Source: Kribbella kalugense
Lineage (GTDB): Bacteria > Actinomycetota > Actinomycetes > Propionibacteriales > Kribbellaceae
Assembly (NCBI RefSeq): GCF_004365875.1
Contig: NZ_SODF01000001.1
Location: forward strand, 3,534,001-3,598,000
Length of the DNA: 64,000 nt
Direction: 5' to 3'
The notes under the pieces were generated by a model. That model made no database searches, had not been told where the DNA came from, and was given only the letters and a program-made list of their open reading frames with translations. A program made the position numbers and the translations under genes. Shown piece after piece: positions 50,499 through 60,022 of the stretch. Position 1 is the first letter of the stretch. Each line of letters starts with the position of its first letter.

Positions 50499-50759
50499 AT
50501 GGACAACGATGTCTCCCAGAACGACGACCCTCAGCACGAGACGTACAACCCCTGGACCGTGGTCCATCTGGTCTTCGAGCATCTCGCCGACGCCGGTCTG
50601 CATCCGGTCCTCGGCGCCACCGGACACCCCGGTGAGCCGGCCGCCGAACTCCTGCGCTGCTTGGGTATTCGGCCCGATCCGCAGGGTGATCACCGGATCG
50701 CGCAGCAGAAGGAGAGCCAGCTCGCGGAGCTGCGCGAGGCCTTCTTCGGCGAGCCGTGA
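50499..50759 (+). CDS. Small leading protein of the mim operon
   Basis: An 86-residue acidic soluble protein. The ATG at 50499 follows a strong AGGAGG site at five bases. A conserved-looking stretch is YNPWTVVHLVFEHLADAGLH, then GATGHPGEPAAELL and a charged C-terminal helix (RIAQQKESQLAELREAFFGE). No family is recognised. It lies between the activator and mimA, with a second TCTCA-N3-TGAGA repeat after its stop, so it might be an assembly or regulatory protein for the oxygenase. The longer frame upstream to 50055 is the antisense shadow of mimR. Confidence 0.7.
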   Translation: MDNDVSQNDDPQHETYNPWTVVHLVFEHLADAGLHPVLGATGHPGEPAAELLRCLGIRPDPQGDHRIAQQKESQLAELREAFFGEP

Positions 50760-50765
50760 AGCGCT

Positions 50766-50778
50766 TCTCAATTTGAGA
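50766..50778. promoter_or_regulatory. TCTCA-N3-TGAGA element before mimA (putative MimR site 2)
   Basis: TCTCA (50766-50770), ATT, TGAGA (50774-50778) repeat the arms of the upstream element with the same three-base spacer, 68 bases before the mimA start. It may be a second binding site feeding an internal promoter. Confidence 0.6.
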
Positions 50779-50845
50779 CCTCACCCCGCTCCGGGCGGCG
50801 ATGTACTGCAGGAACACAGCCGGCTACATGAGCGGGAGGAGTGCC

Positions 50846-52498
50846 ATGAGTCGCCAGAGTGTGGCCAAGGCCCACCAGAAGATCCAAGAGTTGTCATGGG
50901 AACCGGCGTACCACGAGCCGGTCTCCCAGTACGGGACGGACTACACGTTCCGGAAAGCGCAGAAGAAGGACCCCCTGAAGCAGGTCCTGCGCTCGTACTT
51001 CCCGATGCAGGAAGAGAAGGACCACCGGGTGTACGGCGCGTCGGACGGCGCGATCCGCGGGAACATGTTCCGCCAGGTTCAGGAACGCTGGCTGGAATGG
51101 CAGAAGCTGTTCCTGAGCATCATCCCGCTGCCGGAGATCTCGGCCGCGCGGGCGATGCCGCTGCTGTTCCGGACCGTGCCGAACCCCGAGCTGCACAACG
51201 GGCAGGCCATCCAGATGATCGACGAGGTCAGGCACTCGACGATCCAGCAGAACCTCAAGCGTTTGTACATGAACAACTACATCGACCCGGCAGGCTTCAA
51301 CTCCAGCCTGCGGAACTTCCAGAGCGACTACTGCGGCACCATCGGCCGCCAGTTCGCCGAGGGGTTCATCACCGGTGACGCGATCACCGCGGCCAGCATC
51401 TACCTGACCATCGTGGCCGAGACGGCGTTCACGAACACGCTGTTCGTCGCGATGCCGGCCGAGGCCGCCGCGAACGGCGACTACCTGCTGCCGACGGTGT
51501 TCCACTCGGTCCAGTCCGACGAGTCCCGGCACATCAGCAACGGGTACGCGACGCTGCTGATGGCGCTCGCCGACGAGGACAACCACCAGCTGCTCGCCCG
51601 CGATCTGCGGTACGCCTGGTGGAACAACCACCGCGTCGTCGACGCCGCGATCGGCACCTTCATCGAGTACGGCACCAAGGACCGCCGCAAGGACCGCGAG
51701 AGCTACGCGGAGATGTGGCGCCGCTGGATCTACGACGACTACTACCGCAGCTACCTGGTGCCGCTGGAGAAGTACGGCCTCGAGATCCCGCACGACCTGA
51801 TCGAGGAGTCCTGGAACCAGATCTGGAACAAGGGCTACGTGCACGAGGTCGCGCAGTTCTTCGCCACCGGCTGGCTCGCCAACTACTGGCGGATCGACCC
51901 GATGACGGACAAGGACTTCGAGTGGTTCGAGTACAAGTACCCGGGCTGGTACGACAAGTACGGCGCCTGGTGGGAGAACTACAACCGGCTGTCGATGCCG
52001 AACGGGCACAAGCCGATCGTGTTCGAGGACGTCGACTACGAGTACCCGCACCGCTGCTGGACCTGCATGGTGCCGTGCCTCGTCCGTGAGGACATGGTGA
52101 TGGCCAAGGTCGACGGTCAGTGGCGCACGTACTGCCACGAGATGTGCAAGTGGACCGACGAGACCGCTTTCCGGCCGACGTACCAGGGCCGGCAGACGCC
52201 GAACATGGGCAAGCTGATCGGTCACCGCGAGTGGGAGACGCTGTACCACGGCTGGAACTGGGCCGACGTGGTCTCGGACATGGGCTTCGTCCGCGACGAC
52301 GGCAAGACGATGGTGGCGCAGCCGCACCTCGACCTGAACCCGGACAAGATGTGGACCCTCGATCACCTGCGTAAGTGCCCGCCGCTGGCGAGCCCGAACG
52401 TGCTGCTGAACGAGATGTCGGATGCCGAGCGGACCGCGTTCGCGGCTCGCTACGTCAAGGGTGGCCCGGCCGGACGACCCGCGCCTGCCGACGCCTAA
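50846..52498 (+). CDS. mimA: Soluble di-iron monooxygenase, large hydroxylase subunit (propane/phenol type)
   Basis: A 550-residue alpha subunit. The ATG at 50846 follows GGGAGGA; an ATG at 50828 is an alternative. The carboxylate-bridged di-iron ligands are visible: Glu97 (LPEISAA), the E127-V-R-H130 pair in MIDEVRH, Glu192 (AETAF) and the E226-S-R-H229 pair in SDESRH. The C-terminal part has a Cys-rich segment (HRCWTCMVPC, YCHEMC) common in PrmA/MimA proteins. It should hydroxylate propane, acetone or phenol-like substrates at the di-iron site with the reductase, beta subunit and coupling protein encoded downstream. The layout matches the mycobacterial mim and Gordonia prm operons. Confidence 0.95.
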   Translation: MSRQSVAKAHQKIQELSWEPAYHEPVSQYGTDYTFRKAQKKDPLKQVLRSYFPMQEEKDHRVYGASDGAIRGNMFRQVQERWLEWQKLFLSIIPLPEISAARAMPLLFRTVPNPELHNGQAIQMIDEVRHSTIQQNLKRLYMNNYIDPAGFNSSLRNFQSDYCGTIGRQFAEGFITGDAITAASIYLTIVAETAFTNTLFVAMPAEAAANGDYLLPTVFHSVQSDESRHISNGYATLLMALADEDNHQLLARDLRYAWWNNHRVVDAAIGTFIEYGTKDRRKDRESYAEMWRRWIYDDYYRSYLVPLEKYGLEIPHDLIEESWNQIWNKGYVHEVAQFFATGWLANYWRIDPMTDKDFEWFEYKYPGWYDKYGAWWENYNRLSMPNGHKPIVFEDVDYEYPHRCWTCMVPCLVREDMVMAKVDGQWRTYCHEMCKWTDETAFRPTYQGRQTPNMGKLIGHREWETLYHGWNWADVVSDMGFVRDDGKTMVAQPHLDLNPDKMWTLDHLRKCPPLASPNVLLNEMSDAERTAFAARYVKGGPAGRPAPADA

Positions 52499-52503
52499 AT
52501 CCC

Positions 52504-53565
52504 ATGGGTGGCAAGCACGTCGTGAGGTTCGAACCCGTCGGCATCGAGATCGAGGTCGACGAGGACCAGACGATCCTGCGGGCAGCGGCCGAGCAGGGCG
52601 TGATGCTCATGCACGGCTGCAAGGAGGGACAGTGCGCGTCCTGCAAGTCGTTCGTCCTCGACGGTGAGGACATCGACCTGGACCGCTACTCCACCTTCGC
52701 GCTGCCGGAGTACGAGCTGGACGAGGGCTACACGCTGCTCTGCCGGGCGCACGCCTTCGAGGACCTCACCATCGAGCTGCTCAACTACGACGAGGAGATG
52801 ATCCGGTCCGGGCTGCCGATCCAGGAGCGGACGGTGGAGGTCGTGGCGATCAATCAGGTCACGCACGACCTCCGGCACCTGGTGCTGAAGCTCTCCGATC
52901 CCGGCGAGCTGAAGTTCTTCCCGGGCCAGTACGTCGACATCCAGGTACCCGGGTGGGAAGCCACCCGGTCGTTCTCGATGGCCAACACGTCCAGCCGGGA
53001 GAGCGGGCAGCTGGAGTTCGTCATCAAGGTCTACTCGGGCGGCCTGTTCTCGGAGTTCCTCGACACCGAGTTACAGGTCGGCCACCGGCTGGAGATCAGC
53101 GGGCCGTTCGGGGTGTTCACCCTCCGGGACAACCCGGGTGCCCGGTTGATCTTCGTCGGCGGTGGCGCCGGACTGGCGCCGATCCTGTCGTTGCTGCGGT
53201 CGATGGCCGACCGCGGCATCGACCGGCCGGCGGTCTTCTACTACGGCGCCCGTACCCAGGCGGACCTGTGTTTCACCGAGGAGCTGAAGACGCTGGAGGA
53301 ACGGTTGCCACAGTTCCGCTTCGTACCAGCTCTCTCCGAAGACGAGTGGGACGGCGAGAACGGGCTGATCACCGACGTGGTCAGCCGGCTCGAGCCCGAG
53401 CTGTCCGGGGCCGACGCGTACGTGTGCGGTCCGCCACCGATGGTCGAGGCGGCACTCCCGCTGCTCGAACGGCTGGGTGTCGCGACGAAACACATCTATT
53501 ACGACAAGTTCACCACGACCGGCGACGCCGGTGACTCGAAGGTGCTGGAGGCAGGAAGCCGATGA
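52504..53565 (+). CDS. mimB: Monooxygenase reductase, [2Fe-2S]/FAD
   Basis: A 353-residue ferredoxin-NAD(P)H reductase. The N-terminal [2Fe-2S] domain has C39-KEGQ-C44-AS-C47 and C80, the plant-type spacing. The FAD motif is RSFSMAN (155-161), and the NAD(P) part has GGGAGLAP (219-226) and VCGPPPM. It passes electrons from NADH to the di-iron hydroxylase. It starts five bases after the mimA stop without its own clear ribosome site, and its end overlaps the beta-subunit gene (ATGA). The open frame upstream of 52504 is a shadow. Confidence 0.95.
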   Translation: MGGKHVVRFEPVGIEIEVDEDQTILRAAAEQGVMLMHGCKEGQCASCKSFVLDGEDIDLDRYSTFALPEYELDEGYTLLCRAHAFEDLTIELLNYDEEMIRSGLPIQERTVEVVAINQVTHDLRHLVLKLSDPGELKFFPGQYVDIQVPGWEATRSFSMANTSSRESGQLEFVIKVYSGGLFSEFLDTELQVGHRLEISGPFGVFTLRDNPGARLIFVGGGAGLAPILSLLRSMADRGIDRPAVFYYGARTQADLCFTEELKTLEERLPQFRFVPALSEDEWDGENGLITDVVSRLEPELSGADAYVCGPPPMVEAALPLLERLGVATKHIYYDKFTTTGDAGDSKVLEAGSR

Positions 53566-54749
53566 CCACCACACAGGACTCACCAAAGACTGAACGCAGT
53601 GTGCCCAAGCCGGTCTTCACCGACGCCGAGGCCGGCGCCCAGGTGTTCCCGGACTCGACACTCCGGCACTACAACTACTACAAGCCGCAGAAGCGCAAGC
53701 AGAGCCACTACGAAGACGTCACCGTCGACGTACAGCCGGACCCGCGGCACTACCTCAGCCAGGGCTGGCTGTACGGGTTCAGCGACGGCCGCGGCGGGTA
53801 TCCGCTGGACTGGACCGCGTTGAAGGCGTGGGGTTCGGACAAGCCCAGCCCGGAGCGCGGACCGGGCACCGGCGGGCTGTTCGTGAAGGACTGGCCGGCC
53901 ACCGGCTGGCACGAGTTCCGCGACCCGAACGAGGAGTGGGAGCTCACGCTCTACCGCTACAACTCCAACGTCGTCCGGCAGGTCACCCAGAACGTCGAGG
54001 CCGCCAAGCAGTCGAAGGCCTTCGAGCAGTGGAACACCAACTGGGTCCGCTTCGTCGAGCACCACATCGGCGCCTGGATGCACGTCGACCACGGCCTCGG
54101 CCTGTACCTGTACGCGAACGCCAACCGGCGGGCGCCGACGAACATGCACAACAACGCGATCTCGGTGAACAGCATGCACCGGATCCGGTCGGCCCAGGAC
54201 CTCGCGCTCTACAACCTCACGCTGTCCGAGGAGATCGAGGGGTTCGACGGCAGTGCGCACCTGGACACCTGGAACAACGACCCGGCCTGGCAGGGCGTCC
54301 GCGACGTCGCCGAGCAGCTGACCGGGATCGACGACTGGTGCGAGGCGATCTTCGCCGCGAACATCGTCTTCGAGCCGCTCGTCGGAGAGCTGTTCCGCAG
54401 CCAGCTGGTCCAGCAGGCGGCCCCGCGCAACGGTGACTTCGTCACCCCGACGGTCGTCGGCGCGGCGGAGTACGACTTCGCCGAGCGCGACCTGCGCTAC
54501 AGCACGGCGATGTTCGAGCTGCTCACGAACGACAAGGAGTTCGCGGACCACAACAAGGCGATCCTGTCCGACTGGATGGCGAACTGGACCACGAAGTCGC
54601 TCGAGGCGGCCCGGAAGCTGCAGCCGCTCTGGTCGCAGCCGGACGCCAAACCACCGCGGTTCGAGGACGGTCTCGATCGCGTCAAGAACCGGTTCAGCGG
54701 CATCGTCACCTCGCTGGGCCTCGAGGTACCGAAGGAGTTGGCACAGTGA
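53562..54749 (+). CDS. mimC: Monooxygenase hydroxylase small (beta) subunit
   Basis: A 395-residue protein of the ferritin-like hydroxylase beta family. It shares the helical scaffold ([36 protein letters not shown]) but not the full ligand set, as expected for the non-catalytic subunit. The start overlaps the reductase stop (ATGA) and the end overlaps the coupling-protein gene (GTGA), so the four subunits are tightly coupled. Confidence 0.93.
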   Translation: MTTTQDSPKTERSVPKPVFTDAEAGAQVFPDSTLRHYNYYKPQKRKQSHYEDVTVDVQPDPRHYLSQGWLYGFSDGRGGYPLDWTALKAWGSDKPSPERGPGTGGLFVKDWPATGWHEFRDPNEEWELTLYRYNSNVVRQVTQNVEAAKQSKAFEQWNTNWVRFVEHHIGAWMHVDHGLGLYLYANANRRAPTNMHNNAISVNSMHRIRSAQDLALYNLTLSEEIEGFDGSAHLDTWNNDPAWQGVRDVAEQLTGIDDWCEAIFAANIVFEPLVGELFRSQLVQQAAPRNGDFVTPTVVGAAEYDFAERDLRYSTAMFELLTNDKEFADHNKAILSDWMANWTTKSLEAARKLQPLWSQPDAKPPRFEDGLDRVKNRFSGIVTSLGLEVPKELAQ

Positions 54750-55120
54750 CCACGCTCAGGGCAGTCGTCGAGAGCCCGTTCAAGTCGGACAACACCGCGT
54801 CCAACAAGTGCGGCGTCACGCTGATGAACAACCAGGTCGGCGCGATCGTCGCCGAGGTGATGACCGGTGTGCCGAACGTGACCGTGACGCACCTGCCGTC
54901 GATGATCCGGGTCGACGCGGTCGGCCGGATGGACTTCGTCTACGACGACATCTCCGAGGCGCTCGGCGAGGAGCCCGGGTTCTTCGACCAGGCCGAGTTC
55001 GAGGAGAACATGTCCACCCACTACGGGCGGATGGTCCACCTCGACGACCGGACCATCATGTTCGCCAACCCCGAGGACGCCGCCGAGTACATCGGCTTCG
55101 ACCTGACCGCATCCAGCTGA
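54746..55120 (+). CDS. mimD: Monooxygenase coupling (regulatory) protein
   Basis: A 124-residue MmoB/DmpM-family effector without cofactors. Typical is the stretch [19 protein letters not shown] and [19 protein letters not shown]. It binds the hydroxylase and promotes electron transfer and oxygen activation. The GTG start overlaps the stop of the beta subunit. A 16-base gap follows before the amidohydrolase gene. Confidence 0.93.
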   Translation: MTTLRAVVESPFKSDNTASNKCGVTLMNNQVGAIVAEVMTGVPNVTVTHLPSMIRVDAVGRMDFVYDDISEALGEEPGFFDQAEFEENMSTHYGRMVHLDDRTIMFANPEDAAEYIGFDLTASS

Positions 55121-55136
55121 GACAGGGGGTCTTTTC

Positions 55137-56180
55137 GTGTACGAGAAGAACGGTGAGAAGTACTTCGTGGTCGACAGCCACATGCACATGTGGAAGGCCG
55201 GCCCGGACAACTGGGTGAAGGGTGCGGAGCAGTACGCGAAGGGCTGGATCGAGTGCTTCCACGCGTACCAGAGCCTCGGCCCGAAGGAGACCCACTGGAC
55301 CATCGAGAAGTTCATGAGCTACACCCAGGACGACCTGATGAAGGACGTCTTCGAGGACGGCTACGTGGACGTCGCGATCTTCCAGCCGACGTACCTGAAG
55401 GAGTGGTACACGGAGGGTTTCAACACCACCGAGCAGAACGCCAACCTCGGCGAGAAGCATCCGGGGATGTTCGTGATGAACACCCGGTTCGACCCGCGGG
55501 ACGGTGACGCCGGGCTGGAAGAGCTGGCGGCCAACGTCGACCGGTACGGCTCGAAGGGCGTCAAGCTCTACACGGCCGAGTGGAACGCCGGTTCCCGTGG
55601 GTACAAGCTCACCGACCCGGCCGCGTACACGTTCCTGGCGAAGGCGCAGGAGCTCGGGATCAAGAACATCCACGTCCACAAGGGCCCAACGATCTGGCCG
55701 CTGGACAAGGACGCGTTCGACGTCTCCGATGTCGACCACGCCGCGACGGACTTCCCTGAGCTCAACTTCATCGTCGAGCACGTCGGCCTGCCGCGGATCG
55801 AGGACTTCTGCTTCATGGCTACGCAGGAGCCCAACGTGTACGCCGGTCTGTCGGTCGTCATCGGCGGTCTGATGCACGCCCGGCCGCAGTTCTTCGCCAA
55901 GGTGATGGGCGAGCTGCTGTTCTGGGTCGGCGAGGACAAGATGACGTTCGGCAGCGACTACGGCATCTGGGAACCGAAGTGGCAGATCGAGGGCTTCGTG
56001 GACTGGGAGTTCCCGGACCAGCCGGAGTTCGCGGACTTCCCGCGGCTCGGGGTCGAGGGCAAGAAGAAGATCCTCGGGCTGAACGCAGCCAAGCTGTACG
56101 ACATCAAGGTGCCGGACGAGCTCCAACTCAAGGAGGCCGAGCCGGCCGCGCAGGACGACGCGAAGCTGGTCACCCAGTAA
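55137..56180 (+). CDS. Amidohydrolase family protein of the mim operon
   Basis: A 347-residue metal-dependent hydrolase of the amidohydrolase-2/ACMSD-like branch. The metal site is VVDSHMHMWKAG (HxH), further His in NIHVHKG and EHVGLPR, and an Asp in TFGSDYGIWEP. The GTG start follows a GGGGG site. A homologue sits at this position in mycobacterial mim operons. Whether it processes an oxidation product or serves in metal insertion is not known. The stop overlaps the next start (TAATG). Confidence 0.87.
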   Translation: MYEKNGEKYFVVDSHMHMWKAGPDNWVKGAEQYAKGWIECFHAYQSLGPKETHWTIEKFMSYTQDDLMKDVFEDGYVDVAIFQPTYLKEWYTEGFNTTEQNANLGEKHPGMFVMNTRFDPRDGDAGLEELAANVDRYGSKGVKLYTAEWNAGSRGYKLTDPAAYTFLAKAQELGIKNIHVHKGPTIWPLDKDAFDVSDVDHAATDFPELNFIVEHVGLPRIEDFCFMATQEPNVYAGLSVVIGGLMHARPQFFAKVMGELLFWVGEDKMTFGSDYGIWEPKWQIEGFVDWEFPDQPEFADFPRLGVEGKKKILGLNAAKLYDIKVPDELQLKEAEPAAQDDAKLVTQ

Positions 56181-56896
56181 TGACAGCAGTCGCTACCGAA
56201 CGGCGGTCCAGGGTCCTTGCGGCCCTGGACCACGTCCGCGATCCCGAGCTGGACGAACCGATCACCACGCTCGGGTTCGTGGCGTCGTGCCATGTGTCGG
56301 CGGCGGGCGACGTGGCCGTCCGGCTCCGGTTGCCGACGTACTTCTGTGCGGCCAACTTCGCCTTCCTGATGGTCGCCGACGCGTACGACGTGATCGCCGC
56401 GCTGCCCGAAGTACGAAACGTGGACGTCGTCCTCGACGATCACTTCGCGGGCGCCCAGATCAATGCCGGGGTCGCGGCCCGGGCGGGGTTCGTCGCCTCG
56501 TTCGACGGTGAGGCCGCCGACGAGCTGGACGAACTGCGGCGGACCTTCGTGACCAAGGCGATGCTGGCCGGCACCGATCAGGTGTGCCGGCCATTACTTG
56601 CTTCCGGCACCAGTCCGGCCGACCTGGCCGGCCTGACCCTTGGCGACGTACCGCCGTCGGCCGAACTCGACCGGCTGCTGCGTCGCCGGTCGGAACTCGG
56701 CCTGCCGACGGACGCCGCCGCGCCGCTGCTCGTCGACCCAGGCGACGGTACGGCGATCTCCGGGCCCGGAGCACCGAAGTACCTGGGGATGGCTCGCCTC
56801 ACCCGGACCGGGATCGAGGCCAACACCGGTATCTGCAGGGGAATGCTGAGGCACCGGTACGCCGAGACCGGTGCAGGCGAGGAGGAGCAGCGATGA
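56180..56896 (+). CDS. DUF59 (MIP18-like) iron-sulfur assembly-type protein
   Basis: A 238-residue protein. Residues of about 10-95 form the DUF59 domain (LDHVRDPELDEPITTLGFV, RLRLPTYFCAANFAFLMV), the fold of SufT and MIP18 metal-cluster assembly factors. The remaining part is family-specific (FAGAQINAGVAAR, APKYLGMARLTRTGIEANTG). Its place in a di-iron oxygenase operon suggests help in metal-centre assembly of the hydroxylase or ferredoxin domain. Both ends overlap neighbours (TAATG, ATGA). Confidence 0.85.
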   Translation: MTAVATERRSRVLAALDHVRDPELDEPITTLGFVASCHVSAAGDVAVRLRLPTYFCAANFAFLMVADAYDVIAALPEVRNVDVVLDDHFAGAQINAGVAARAGFVASFDGEAADELDELRRTFVTKAMLAGTDQVCRPLLASGTSPADLAGLTLGDVPPSAELDRLLRRRSELGLPTDAAAPLLVDPGDGTAISGPGAPKYLGMARLTRTGIEANTGICRGMLRHRYAETGAGEEEQR

Positions 56897-57918
56897 AGGC
56901 CGTTCGACTGCACGGGTACCACCAGCAGCCAGTCGTCGAGGACGTACCGGAACCGGTCGTCAAGGGACCGCTGGACGTGGTCATCAAGATCGGCGGCGCC
57001 GGCGTGTGCCGCACCGACCTGCACATCATCGAGGGCCAGTGGGACGCGGCGATGCATCCGACGCTGCCGTACACGATCGGCCACGAGAACGCCGGCTGGG
57101 TGCACGAGATCGGCTCCGCCGTGACGAATGTCCAGGTCGGCGACACGGTCATCCTGCACCCGACACCGACCTGCGGGCTCTGCCAGGCCTGCCGGGCCGG
57201 CGACGACATGCATTGCTCCAACAGCTCGTTCCCGGGGCTCGACAGCGATGGGGGGATGGCGGAGTACCTCCTCACCTCCGCACGCGCCTGCGTGAAGCTG
57301 GACCCGAGCACCCGGCCGCAGGACGTGGCGGCGCTGGCCGACGCCGGCATCACGGCGTACCACGCGGTCCGCAAGGCGATCCCGCTGCTGCCACCCGGTA
57401 CGACGGCCGTGGTGATCGGCGCAGGCGGTCTCGGCCACATCGGGGTCCAGTGCCTGTCCGCCCTGACCGCGACCAGGATCATCGTCGTCGACCGCAACCC
57501 CGAGGCACTGAAGCTGGCCGAACAGCTCGGCGCGGACGTCACAGTAGTTGCTGACGGCAAGCAGGTTGAGACCGTGCTCGAGCTCACCGGCGGTATCGGC
57601 GCGCACGTCGTACTGGACTTCGTCGCCGAGCAGGGCGCCGAGCAGGACGGGTTCGCGATGACGGCGCCGGGCGGTTCGTACTTCGTCATCGGGTACGGCG
57701 GCCAGGTCCAGATCCCGACCCTGGACATCATCTCGACCGAGCGGAACATCATCGGGAACATCGTCGGCACGTTCAACGAGCTGGCCGAGCTGATGGCGCT
57801 GGCCGAGGCCAGCAAGGTCACGTTGCACACCCGGACCTATCCACTCGACGCGGCCGCCGACGCGGTCGCCGATCTCGACGCCGGCCGGGTCCGCGGCCGC
57901 GCAATTCTCGTTCCGTAA
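56893..57918 (+). CDS. Zinc-dependent alcohol dehydrogenase
   Basis: A 341-residue MDR-family enzyme. The catalytic zinc ligands are in GVCRTDLH (Cys) and GHENAG (His, Glu), the structural zinc cysteines are CGLCQACRAGDDMHC, and the Rossmann motif is IGAGGLGHIG. NAD preference is indicated by an Asp at the end of the second strand (IIVVDRNP). It follows the monooxygenase and should oxidise the alcohol product (for example 2-propanol to acetone, as in prm operons). The start overlaps the DUF59 gene (ATGA). Confidence 0.92.
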   Translation: MKAVRLHGYHQQPVVEDVPEPVVKGPLDVVIKIGGAGVCRTDLHIIEGQWDAAMHPTLPYTIGHENAGWVHEIGSAVTNVQVGDTVILHPTPTCGLCQACRAGDDMHCSNSSFPGLDSDGGMAEYLLTSARACVKLDPSTRPQDVAALADAGITAYHAVRKAIPLLPPGTTAVVIGAGGLGHIGVQCLSALTATRIIVVDRNPEALKLAEQLGADVTVVADGKQVETVLELTGGIGAHVVLDFVAEQGAEQDGFAMTAPGGSYFVIGYGGQVQIPTLDIISTERNIIGNIVGTFNELAELMALAEASKVTLHTRTYPLDAAADAVADLDAGRVRGRAILVP

Positions 57919-59697
<1,779 letters not shown>

Positions 59698-59705
59698 CTG
59701 CAGAT

Positions 59706-59737
59706 CGGGACTCTGGCGAGCTGTCGCCAGAGTCCCG
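59706..59737. terminator. Strong hairpin terminator between mimG and the convergent small gene
   Basis: CGGGACTCTGGCGA (59706-59719) and TCGCCAGAGTCCCG (59724-59737) form a perfect 14-bp stem with a four-base loop. A short T-run (TTT, 59744-59746) follows. It lies in the 47-base gap between two converging genes and probably ends both transcripts. Confidence 0.85.
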
Positions 59738-59744
59738 AGCGCGT

Positions 59745-59888
59745 TTAGGTGAAGATGCTGACGCCGCCGGGGCCGACGAGCAGGCCGATGATGATCAGGG
59801 CCGCGCCCCACATCACCTGGCCGCGGAACAACGAAACGATTCCGGACACGACGAGGATCACCGCGATGATCCACAGGATGAATGCCAT
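59745..59888 (-). CDS. GPGG-motif small membrane protein
   Basis: A 47-residue protein of two hydrophobic helices (FILWIIAVILVVSGIVSLF and a second after GQVMWGA) that ends in LLVGPGGVSIFT. This matches the small GPGG-motif membrane proteins widespread in actinobacteria. The start at 59888 has GAGAGGGAAGC. It is a lone gene, and its function is unknown. Confidence 0.85.
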   Translation of the reverse strand: MAFILWIIAVILVVSGIVSLFRGQVMWGAALIIIGLLVGPGGVSIFT

Positions 59889-60022
59889 GCTTCCCTCTCC
59901 TCTGTGGGCCGGGCAGTCACCCGGCACGATGTCTTCCCCGTTCGTCTGATCCGGTGCCCGGGCCGTCGGCAGGCAAACCCTTTACAGAGCAGGCGAAACG
60001 GTCGTATGAAACAATCAGGTCG

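Noticed and set aside
59882..60022. Upstream extension of the heparinase-like frame
   Set aside because: It overlaps the promoter of the GPGG-motif gene and has no conserved residues; ATG 60023 fits the family start.
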